From Nocardioides sp. dk884 (GTDB lineage Bacteria; Actinomycetota; Actinomycetes; Propionibacteriales; Nocardioidaceae): a stretch of DNA of 64,000 nucleotides. Below, piece by piece: positions 45,451 through 52,916 of this stretch. A program made the translations under genes and the position numbers. Below the pieces are notes generated by a model that saw only the letters and a program-made list of their open reading frames with translations, was not told the origin of the DNA and searched no databases. Location: assembly GCF_009557055.1 (NCBI RefSeq), contig NZ_CP045649.1, positions 1,897,501-1,961,500 of the forward strand, in the 5' to 3' direction. Numbering within the stretch: position 1 is the first letter of the stretch; the number at the start of each line of letters is the position of its first letter.

Positions 45451-45526
45451 TCTCGACTCGAGCAGCGGGAGCTCTCCACTCGACGGGGAAAAGTCTCGAC
45501 TCGACCGGCAGAAAGTCTCGACTCAA
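45451..45526. repeat. Four imperfect ~22-bp repeats between convergent genes
   Basis: The core TCTCGACTCGA or a one-base variant begins at 45451, 45473, 45494 and 45516, a spacing of 22, 21 and 22 bases. It fills the 74-base gap between the esterase stop and the stop of the convergent UvrA-like gene, and the last copy covers that stop. Its sequence differs from the repeats at 23784 and 60741. Confidence 0.75.
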
Positions 45527-47883
45527 CCCGCGACGTAGGCGGCGAGGTGCTCCCCGGTGAGGGTGGTGGGGTCGGCGACGAGGGCGGCGGGGGTGCCCTC
45601 GAAGACGATCCGGCCGCCGTCGTGACCGGCGCCGGGGCCGAGGTCGATGAGCCAGTCGGCGTGCGCCATCACCGCTTGGTGGTGCTCGATGACGATCACC
45701 GAGCGGCCGGAGTCGACGAGGCGGTCGAGCAGCCCGAGCAGCTGCTCCACGTCGGCGAGGTGGAGGCCGGTCGTCGGCTCGTCGAGCACGTAGACCTCGC
45801 CCTCCTCGCCCATCCGGATCGCCAGCTTGAGGCGCTGCCGCTCACCGCCGGAGAGCGTGGTGAGCGGCTGGCCCAGGGTGAGGTAGCCGAGCCCGACCCC
45901 GGCGAGGCGCTCGAGGATGCGGTGCGCGGCGGGGATCCGGGCCTCGCCCGCGGCGAAGAACTCCTCCGCCTCGGTGACCGACATCGCCAGCACCTCGCTG
46001 ATGTCGCGCCCGGCCAGCCGGTGCTCGAGCACCTCGGCGGAGAAGCGCCGGCCCTCGCACTCCTCGCAGGTGGTCGCGACCCCGGCCATCGTGGCCAGGT
46101 CGGTGTAGATCACCCCCGCGCCGTTGCAGGTGGGGCAGGCGCCGGCGGAGTTGGCGCTGAACAGCGCGGGCTTGACGCCGTTGGCCTTGGCGAAGGCCTT
46201 GCGGACCGGCTCGAGCAGGCCGGTGTAGGTGGCGGGGTTGCTGCGTCGCGAGCCCTTGATCGCGCCCTGGTCGATCACCACGACGCCGTCGCGTCCGGCG
46301 ATCGAGCCGTGCACCAGCGAGCTCTTGCCCGACCCCGCCACCCCGGTCACGGCGACCAGCACGCCGAGCGGGATGTCCACGTCGACGTCGCGCAGGTTGT
46401 GGGTGTCGGCGCCGCGGACCCGCAGCGTGCCGGTCGGCGTGCGGACCTCGGCCTTGAGCGAGGCCCGGTCGTCGAGGTGGCGCCCGGTGAGCGTGCCGCT
46501 GGAGCGCAGCCCGGCCACCGAGCCCTCGAAGACGACCTCGCCGCCCGCCGTGCCGGCCAGCGGGCCGAGGTCGACCACGTGGTCGGCGATCGCGATGGTC
46601 TCCGGCTTGTGCTCGACGACGAGCACGGTGTTGCCCTTGTCGCGCAGCTGCAGGAGCAGCTCGTTCATGCGCTGGATGTCGTGGGGGTGCAGCCCGATCG
46701 TCGGCTCGTCGAAGACGTAGGTGACGTCGGTGAGCGAGGAGCCGAGGTGGCGCACCATCTTGGTGCGCTGCGCCTCGCCGCCGGACAGGGTGCCGGAGGG
46801 CCGGTCCAGGGAGAGGTAGCCCAGCCCGATGCCGGTGAAGGACTCCAGGGTCGCCGACAGCGAGCCCAGCAACGGCGCGACCGACGGGGCGTCGAGCCCG
46901 GCCACCCACGCGGCGAGGTCGCTGATCTGCATCGCGCAGGCGTCGGCGATGCTCGTGCCGTCGATCGTGGAGGAGCGGGCGGCGTCGTTGAGCCGGGTCC
47001 CGTCGCAGTCGGGACAGGCGGTGAAGGTGACCGCGCGCTCCACGAAGGCCCGCACGTGGGGCTGCATGGCATCGACGTCCTTGGTCAGGAACGACCTGCG
47101 GATCTGCGGGATCAGCCCGGCGTAGGTGAGGTTGATGCCGTCGACCTTGATCTTGGTCGGCTCCTTGTGGAGCAGGTCGTCGAGCTCGCGGGCGGTGAAG
47201 TCGCGCACCGGCTTGTCGGGGTCGAAGTAGCCGCAGCCGCGGAAGATCCGGCCCTGCCACCCCGACATGCTGTAGCCGGGCACGGTGACCGCGCCCTCGT
47301 TGAGCGACAGCGTCTCGTCGTAGAGCGCGGTCAGGTCGAAATCGGTGACCGCGCCGCGGCCCTCGCAGCGCGCGCACATGCCGCCGAGGCGGTGGAAGCT
47401 CGCCTTCTCGGTCGTGGTGCGCCCGCCGCGCTCGACGGTGAGCGCACCGCTGCCGCGCGAGGAGGGGACGTTGAAGGAGAAGGCGGTGGGCGGGCCCAGG
47501 TGGGGGTGGCCGAGCCGGCTGAACAGGATGCGCAGCATCGCGTGGGCATCGGTCACCGTGCCGACGGTGGAGCGCGGGTTGGAGCCCATCGCCTCCTGGT
47601 CGACGATGATCGCCGTGGTCAGCCCCTCCAGCACGTCGACGTCGGGGCGCGCCAGCGTCGGCATGAACCCCTGCACGAACGCGCTGTAGGTCTCGTTGAT
47701 CAGCCGCTGGGACTCCGCGGCGATGGTGCCGAAGACCAGCGAGCTCTTGCCCGACCCGGAGACCCCGGTGAAGACGGTCAGGCGCCGCTTGGGGATCTCC
47801 ACGGCGACGTCGCGCAGGTTGTTGACCCGTGCGCCGTGCACGCGGATCAGGTCGTGGCGGTCCGCCGCCCGGGTCGCGCCCAT
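45523..47883 (-). CDS. UvrA-like excinuclease ATPase (short, class II/drug-resistance type)
   Basis: A 786-residue tandem ABC ATPase of the UvrA family. Two P-loops, GVSGSGKSS near residue 40 and GVAGSGKSS near 515, two signatures (TLSGGEAQRTKM and TLSGGERQRLKL) and two Walker B DEPT motifs are intact. Zinc-finger Cys pairs are seen in CARCEGRG, CPDCDGTR, CPTCNGAG and CEECEGRR. It is about 150-200 residues shorter than housekeeping UvrA (about 950), consistent with the UvrA2/DrrC-like group associated with DNA-damaging drugs. No LexA box lies upstream. It is not linked to iron by sequence. Confidence 0.92.
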   Translation of the reverse strand: MGATRAADRHDLIRVHGARVNNLRDVAVEIPKRRLTVFTGVSGSGKSSLVFGTIAAESQRLINETYSAFVQGFMPTLARPDVDVLEGLTTAIIVDQEAMGSNPRSTVGTVTDAHAMLRILFSRLGHPHLGPPTAFSFNVPSSRGSGALTVERGGRTTTEKASFHRLGGMCARCEGRGAVTDFDLTALYDETLSLNEGAVTVPGYSMSGWQGRIFRGCGYFDPDKPVRDFTARELDDLLHKEPTKIKVDGINLTYAGLIPQIRRSFLTKDVDAMQPHVRAFVERAVTFTACPDCDGTRLNDAARSSTIDGTSIADACAMQISDLAAWVAGLDAPSVAPLLGSLSATLESFTGIGLGYLSLDRPSGTLSGGEAQRTKMVRHLGSSLTDVTYVFDEPTIGLHPHDIQRMNELLLQLRDKGNTVLVVEHKPETIAIADHVVDLGPLAGTAGGEVVFEGSVAGLRSSGTLTGRHLDDRASLKAEVRTPTGTLRVRGADTHNLRDVDVDIPLGVLVAVTGVAGSGKSSLVHGSIAGRDGVVVIDQGAIKGSRRSNPATYTGLLEPVRKAFAKANGVKPALFSANSAGACPTCNGAGVIYTDLATMAGVATTCEECEGRRFSAEVLEHRLAGRDISEVLAMSVTEAEEFFAAGEARIPAAHRILERLAGVGLGYLTLGQPLTTLSGGERQRLKLAIRMGEEGEVYVLDEPTTGLHLADVEQLLGLLDRLVDSGRSVIVIEHHQAVMAHADWLIDLGPGAGHDGGRIVFEGTPAALVADPTTLTGEHLAAYVAG

Positions 47884-47959
47884 CGGCTCTCCCTCGCTCG
47901 GAGTGAGTGCAGAGTCAACCAGCCGGCGCCGACAGCGGCGAGGCGCTCTGGACCGCGGC

Positions 47960-48787
47960 TCAGTCCCGCGACGTGGTCGCGGCGTCGGCCAGCACGTGGT
48001 GGCGCCCGATCGGCAGCATCAGGGGACGCCCCGAGACCGGGTCGGTCACCACGCTGCTCTCCAGCCCGAACACCGCACGGACGGTGTCCTCGGTGAGCAC
48101 CTCTTGCGGCGTCCCGCACGCGTGCAGCCGGCCGCCGGCCAGCGCGACCAGCTGGTCGGCGTACCGCGCGGCGAGGTTGAGGTCGTGCAGCACCATCACG
48201 ATCGTGGTGCCGCGCTCGCGGTTGAGGTCGGTGAGCAGGTCCAGGACCTCGATCTGGTGGCTGACGTCGAGGTACGTCGTGGGCTCGTCGAGCAGCAGCA
48301 CGTCGGTCTCCTGGGCCAGCGCCATCGCGATCCAGACCCGCTGGCGCTGGCCGCCGGAGAGCTCGTCGACCGGCCGCTCGGCCAGCTCGACGGTCTGGGT
48401 CGCCTCCAGTGCTGCGGCGACCGCGGCGTCGTCCTCACGGGTCCAGCGGGTCAAGAACCCGTGGTGCGGGTTGCGACCGCGCCCGACCAGGTCGCTGACG
48501 GTGATCCCCTCGGGGGCGGTCGGCGCCTGGGGGAGCAGCCCGAGGGTGCGGGCCAGCTCCTTGGCCGGCATCCGGTGCACCTGCTTGCCGTCGAGCAGCA
48601 CCCGCCCCGCGCGCGGGGCGAGCAGCCGCGACATCGAGCGCAGCAGGGTGGACTTGCCGCACGCGTTGGCGCCCACGATCGCGGTCACCCGGCCGGTCGC
48701 GACCGTGAGGTCGAGCGACTCGATCACGGTGCGCTCGCGGTAGCCGAGGGCCAGCTCTTCGACGGTGAGGGTGTGGCGGTCGGTCAC
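47960..48787 (-). CDS. Iron-siderophore ABC transporter ATPase, second system
   Basis: A 275-residue FecE/FepC-type ATPase from a GTG start. Walker A GANACGKST, LLPQAPTAPEG, signature LSGGQRQRVWIAMAL, Walker B LLLLDEPTTYLDV and H-loop VLHDLNLAARY are intact. It is last of a four-gene minus-strand operon and overlaps the permease upstream by four bases. It is related to, but clearly distinct from, the ATPase at 43431. Confidence 0.94.
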   Translation of the reverse strand: MTDRHTLTVEELALGYRERTVIESLDLTVATGRVTAIVGANACGKSTLLRSMSRLLAPRAGRVLLDGKQVHRMPAKELARTLGLLPQAPTAPEGITVSDLVGRGRNPHHGFLTRWTREDDAAVAAALEATQTVELAERPVDELSGGQRQRVWIAMALAQETDVLLLDEPTTYLDVSHQIEVLDLLTDLNRERGTTIVMVLHDLNLAARYADQLVALAGGRLHACGTPQEVLTEDTVRAVFGLESSVVTDPVSGRPLMLPIGRHHVLADAATTSRD

Positions 48788-49842
48788 AGCGAGCCTCCGG
48801 CGCGGTGGGTGCGGACGATGAGGTAGACGAGGTACGGCGCCCCGAGCACGCCGGTCACGACCCCGACGGGGTAGCGGTGCTCGAAGAGGTACTGGCCGCA
48901 GAAGTCGGCGAGCAGCACCAGGAGCGCGCCGACCAGCGCCGACGGCACGAGCAGCGAGGCGCCCGGGCCGACGAGGCGCGCGGCGATCGGGCCGGCGAGG
49001 AAGGCCACGAACGCGATCGGCCCGGTGGCGGCGGTGGCGAAGGCGACCAGCCCGACGGCGGTGAGGATCACCACGATGCGGGTGGCCTCGACCCGGACAC
49101 CGAGCGCCGAGGCGGCGTCGTCGCCGAGGCGCAGCATGTCCAGGTCGCCGGCGCGCGAGAGCAGCACCGGGCCGAGCACGACCAGCGCGAGCAGGGTCGG
49201 CACGACGTCGCCCCACGAGGCGCCGTTGAGGCTGCCGGTGAGCCAGCGGGTGGCCTCCTGCAGGTCCCACTCCGCGGCCTGGCTGAGCACGTAGGAGGTG
49301 ACGCTCTCCAGCATCGCGGCGATGCCGATGCCGATGAGGATGAGCCGGGTGCCGACCACGCCGTCACGGAAGGAGAGCAGGTAGATCAGCAGCGCGACAC
49401 CGAGCCCGACCGCGATCGCGAACGCCGAGACCGCGGCGCCGCTCAGCGACAGCATCACGATCGCGACCGCCGCCGCCGCGCTCGCGCCGGCGCTGATGCC
49501 GATGATGTCGGGGCTGGCCAGCGGGTTGCGCAGCATGGTCTGGAAGGCCACGCCCGCGAGGCCGAAGCACAGCCCGCTCAGCAGGGCCAGGACCGTGCGC
49601 GGCAGCCGGAGGCGCCCCACGGTGAACGAGGCGCCCGGCACGTCCTGCCCGGCGATCACGGCGAGCACGTCGCCGGGGCCGTAGAAGGTGCGCCCGACCA
49701 TCAGGTTGACCGCGATCATCACGAGGACCAGCACCGCGAGCACGAGCGTCACCGTGCGACGCCGCGCCGCGCGGTGGCGGCGGGCGTGGGTCACGCGCCC
49801 GAGGGTCGTGGCGCTCACCGGGCTGCTCACCGGGCCGCTCAC
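48784..49842 (-). CDS. Iron-siderophore ABC permease, second system, subunit 2
   Basis: A 352-residue FecCD-type permease. LRLPRTVLALLSGLCFGLAG, FQTMLRNPLASPDIIGISAG and FATAATGPIAFVAFLAGPIA are the family landmarks. The GTG at 49842 overlaps the upstream permease stop (GTGA) and is therefore preferred over nearby in-frame GTGs. The N-terminal 30 residues are basic and cytoplasmic. Confidence 0.93.
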   Translation of the reverse strand: MSGPVSSPVSATTLGRVTHARRHRAARRRTVTLVLAVLVLVMIAVNLMVGRTFYGPGDVLAVIAGQDVPGASFTVGRLRLPRTVLALLSGLCFGLAGVAFQTMLRNPLASPDIIGISAGASAAAAVAIVMLSLSGAAVSAFAIAVGLGVALLIYLLSFRDGVVGTRLILIGIGIAAMLESVTSYVLSQAAEWDLQEATRWLTGSLNGASWGDVVPTLLALVVLGPVLLSRAGDLDMLRLGDDAASALGVRVEATRIVVILTAVGLVAFATAATGPIAFVAFLAGPIAARLVGPGASLLVPSALVGALLVLLADFCGQYLFEHRYPVGVVTGVLGAPYLVYLIVRTHRAGGSL

Positions 49843-50915
49843 AGGGCACGCACCTTCTGGCGGCGTACGACGTGGATGAAGACCGGCGCCCCGACGAGCG
49901 CGGTGATGATGCCGACGTCGACCTCGCTGGGGCGCGCGACGATGCGACCGACCACGTCGGCGGCGGTCAGCAGCGCGGCGCCCACCACGGCGGAGAACGG
50001 CAGCAGCCAGCGGTGGTCGACCCCGACGAGCAGTCGGCACAGGTGCGGCACGACCAGCCCGACGAAGCCGATCGGGCCGGCCACGGCGGTGGCGGCGCCG
50101 CACAGCAGCACCGCACCGAACGCGGCGGCGCCGCGGGTCAGCGCGACCCGCTCGCCCAGCCCGGCGGCGACGTCGTCGCCCAGGGCGAGGGAGTTGAGGC
50201 CGCGGGAGGTCGCCACGCAGACCAGCAGGCCGACGAGCAGGAACGGCGCGACCAGGCGGATCGTGTCGTACGACGCGCCGCCGACGCCGCCGATCTGCCA
50301 GGACCGCACGCCACCGGCGATGTCGTTGCGGGGCAGCACCACCGCGGTGATGACCGAGGCGAAGGCGGCGGAGGTGGCGGTGCCGGCCAGCGCGAGCTTG
50401 AGCGGCGTCGCCCCGCCGCGACCCAGCGACCCGACGGCGTAGACGAACACCGCGGAGGCGGCCGCGCCGACGATGCCGACCCAGATGTAGGTCGAGGGCG
50501 CAGTCAGCCCGAACCAGGCGATGCCGGTGATCACCGCCAGCGAGGCGCCCATGTTGACGCCGAGGATGCCCGGGTCGGCCAGGGGGTTGCGGGTGACGCC
50601 CTGCATCACCGCGCCGGCAACTGCCAGCGCGGCGCCGACCAGCACGGCCAGCAGCGTGCGGGGGATGCGCTTGGCGACCGCCGCCTCGCCCATGGTCTCG
50701 GTGGACCCGCCCAGCCCGGCGAGGATCTCCTCCAGGGTGACCTCGCGGGAGCCGACGGCCACCGACCAGACCGTCAGCAGCGCGAGCAGCACGACGGCCA
50801 GGGCGAGCCAGGCGGCGCGCACCCGCCGCGGACGTCGGACGACGCCCGCGGCGGGTGCGGGTGCGACGGCGGCCGTCGCGGTGCTCTGCTGGGAGCCGGT
50901 TGCTGGACCTGTCAC
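49839..50915 (-). CDS. Iron-siderophore ABC permease, second system, subunit 1
   Basis: A 358-residue FecCD-type permease. It shows KRIPRTLLAVLVGAALAVAG, MQGVTRNPLADPGILGVNMG and TAVAGPIGFVGLVVPHLCR. A soluble N-terminus of about 30 residues precedes the first helix. The GTG at 50915 overlaps the stop of the binding-protein gene (GTGA). Confidence 0.93.
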   Translation of the reverse strand: MTGPATGSQQSTATAAVAPAPAAGVVRRPRRVRAAWLALAVVLLALLTVWSVAVGSREVTLEEILAGLGGSTETMGEAAVAKRIPRTLLAVLVGAALAVAGAVMQGVTRNPLADPGILGVNMGASLAVITGIAWFGLTAPSTYIWVGIVGAAASAVFVYAVGSLGRGGATPLKLALAGTATSAAFASVITAVVLPRNDIAGGVRSWQIGGVGGASYDTIRLVAPFLLVGLLVCVATSRGLNSLALGDDVAAGLGERVALTRGAAAFGAVLLCGAATAVAGPIGFVGLVVPHLCRLLVGVDHRWLLPFSAVVGAALLTAADVVGRIVARPSEVDVGIITALVGAPVFIHVVRRQKVRAL

Positions 50916-51946
50916 TGGGTGTCGGCGCTGGCCTCGGCGAGCATGGTGACGTAGTCGTCGAGCACGTAGGAGATCGACAGCGGCGTCGGGTTCGCGGCGG
51001 TGCCGAGCGGGTTGTTCGGCAGCAGCACGATCGCGCCGTTCGCCACGGCCGGCATCTTCGACAGCAGCGGGTCGCCCTCGAGCGCCTCGACGAGGGTCTC
51101 GTCGCCGTAGGTCACGATCAGCTCGACGTCGTCGAGGCCGTCGATCTGCTCGGCGCTGCGGGTCAGGCTGAACTGGTCGGTCTTCGCCGAGGCGGTGGCG
51201 ATGCTCTCCGGCGTGGCCAGTCCGAGGTCCTCGAAGAAGCGCGCGCGGGTGTCGTGGGTCGTGTAGAAGCTGACCTCGCTGAGGTCGGTGGTGTCGACGT
51301 GGGTCAGGAACATCGCGCCCTTGCCCTCGAGGCCGGGGTGGTCGGCCACGGTGTCGGCGATCTCGCCCTCGAGGTCCTCGACGAGCTCCTCGCCCTCCTC
51401 GGCCATGCCCATCGCCTGGCTGCTGAGCGTGATCATCTCGCGCCAGTCGGTCGACCAGGGGGCCTCGGGGTAGGCGACGACCGGGGCGATCTCGCTGAGG
51501 GTGTCGTAGTCCTCCTGGGTCAGCCCGGAGTACGCCGCGAGGATCACGTCGGGCGCGGTGTCCGCGACGGCCTCGAAGTCGATGCCGTCGGTCTCGTCGA
51601 AGAGCACGGGGGTCTCCGCGTCGAGCTCCTCGAGCTTGTCGCTGACCCAGGGCAGCACGCCGTCGCCGTCGTCGTCGCCGAAGTTGGCCGCCGCCATGCC
51701 GACCGGCACCACACCGAGCGCGAGCGGGACCTCGTGGTTGGCCCAGTTCACGGTGGCGACCCGCTCGGGCTTCTCCTCGATCGTCGTGGTGCCGAGCGCG
51801 TGCTCGATCGTGATCGGGTACGCCGCGCCGCCGTCCGCAGCGCCGCCGTCGGTCGCGGTGTCGTCGCTGTCCGCGGAGGACGAGCAGCCGGTGAGCAGCA
51901 GGGCGGCGGCGCCGACAGAGCCGGCGAGGATTCGCAGAGAACGCAC
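50912..51946 (-). CDS. Iron-siderophore ABC transporter binding lipoprotein, second system
   Basis: A 344-residue FecB/FhuD-type binding protein from a GTG start. The signal ends AAALLLTGC at about residue 21, followed by an acidic linker. TIEEKPERVATVNWANHEVPLALG, DFEAVADTAPDVILAAYSG and the WREMITLSSQAMG helix fit family 8. It leads a four-gene operon and shares the iron box at 52069-52087 with the divergent reductase gene. Its ligand may differ from that of the first system, for example a xenosiderophore. Confidence 0.93.
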   Translation of the reverse strand: MRSLRILAGSVGAAALLLTGCSSSADSDDTATDGGAADGGAAYPITIEHALGTTTIEEKPERVATVNWANHEVPLALGVVPVGMAAANFGDDDGDGVLPWVSDKLEELDAETPVLFDETDGIDFEAVADTAPDVILAAYSGLTQEDYDTLSEIAPVVAYPEAPWSTDWREMITLSSQAMGMAEEGEELVEDLEGEIADTVADHPGLEGKGAMFLTHVDTTDLSEVSFYTTHDTRARFFEDLGLATPESIATASAKTDQFSLTRSAEQIDGLDDVELIVTYGDETLVEALEGDPLLSKMPAVANGAIVLLPNNPLGTAANPTPLSISYVLDDYVTMLAEASADTQ

Positions 51947-52068
51947 GGGAGTTCCTTCGAGATCGGGGAAAGAGAGCGGAGGAGCGGGAGGAGCCGGGAG
52001 GAGCGCCGGCACACGGCACATCCACGCTCGCCGACCCGAACGGCATGCGGGCGGTGCGGCCACCAGCT

Positions 52069-52087
52069 GTTGGTGAGGCTAACCTAA
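52069..52087. promoter_or_regulatory. DtxR/IdeR iron box in a divergent promoter
   Basis: GTTGGTGAGGCTAACCTAA matches the DtxR/IdeR consensus at 16 of 19 positions, the best of the four boxes. It lies between the binding-protein operon (minus, start 51946) and the reductase/exporter-like operon (plus, start 52116) and can control both. Confidence 0.88.
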
Positions 52088-52115
52088 GTGCTCTACGTCT
52101 CCGGAAAGAGGTGCC

Positions 52116-52916
52116 ATGTACGGCGCAGTCGTGTCCACCGAGCGGGTCACGCCCTCGATCGTGCGGGTGGTGCTCGGAGGGGAGGGCCTCGCCGACTTCG
52201 CGATGCCCGCCGCCACCGACGCCTACGTCAACCTCGCGATCGCCCCGCCCGGCGCGCCGTACGACGCGGTCTTCGACCCCCGGCAGGTGCGCGAGGAGCA
52301 GCCGCGCGAGTGGTGGCCCGCGCGCCGGCGCTACACCGTGCGCGCCTGGGACCCGGCGAGCCGGCTGCTCACGATCGACTTCGTGGTGCACGGCGACGAG
52401 GGCGTCGCCGGCCCCTGGGCGGCCCGCGCCGTGCCCGGCGACGTGCTGGTCTTCGAGGGCCCCGGCAGCGGCTACACCCCCGACCCGGACGCCGACTGGT
52501 ACCTCTTCGTGGGCGACGAGTCCGCGCTGCCCGCGATCGCGGCGTCCCTGGAGGCGGTCCCGGCCGACCGCCCGGTCGTGGTGCGCCTGGTCTGCGACGA
52601 CGCCGGGCACGAGATCCCGCTGAGCACCCCGGGGCGCCTGGACCTGCGCTGGCTGCACCGCCGCGGCGCCGCGGACCCCGCGCGCCTGCTGCTCGACGCC
52701 CTCGAGGCGCTGGAGCTCCCCGCCGGCCGCCCGGACGCCTTCGTCCACGGCGAGGCCGACGAGATCCGCGGCCTGCGCCGCCACCTGCTCCTCGAGCGTG
52801 GCCTGGAGCGCTCGGCGATGTCGTGCTCGCCGTACTGGCGGCGCACGATGACCGACGAGGCCTGGCGCCAGGTGAAGGCCGACTTCGTCGCCGCCATGGA
52901 CGCCGATCTCGCTTGA
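52116..52916 (+). CDS. Siderophore-interacting protein (FAD-dependent ferric reductase)
   Basis: A 266-residue SIP-family flavoprotein. The FAD-binding barrel has ARRRYTVRAWDPASRLLTIDFVVHG written here as RRRYTVR and FVVHGDEGVAGPWA, and the NAD(P)H-binding half has WYLFVGDESALPAIAASLEA and the C-terminal SPYWRRTMTDEAWRQ. It should reduce ferric siderophore in the cytoplasm. In mycobacteria this domain is fused to the N-terminus of IrtA; here it is a separate gene whose stop overlaps the ABC gene start (TTGA), a natural parallel. Confidence 0.94.
   Translation: MYGAVVSTERVTPSIVRVVLGGEGLADFAMPAATDAYVNLAIAPPGAPYDAVFDPRQVREEQPREWWPARRRYTVRAWDPASRLLTIDFVVHGDEGVAGPWAARAVPGDVLVFEGPGSGYTPDPDADWYLFVGDESALPAIAASLEAVPADRPVVVRLVCDDAGHEIPLSTPGRLDLRWLHRRGAADPARLLLDALEALELPAGRPDAFVHGEADEIRGLRRHLLLERGLERSAMSCSPYWRRTMTDEAWRQVKADFVAAMDADLA

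Noticed and set aside
47884..47959. SOS box for the UvrA-like gene
   Set aside because: No TCGAAC or GTTCGA half-site is present in the gap.
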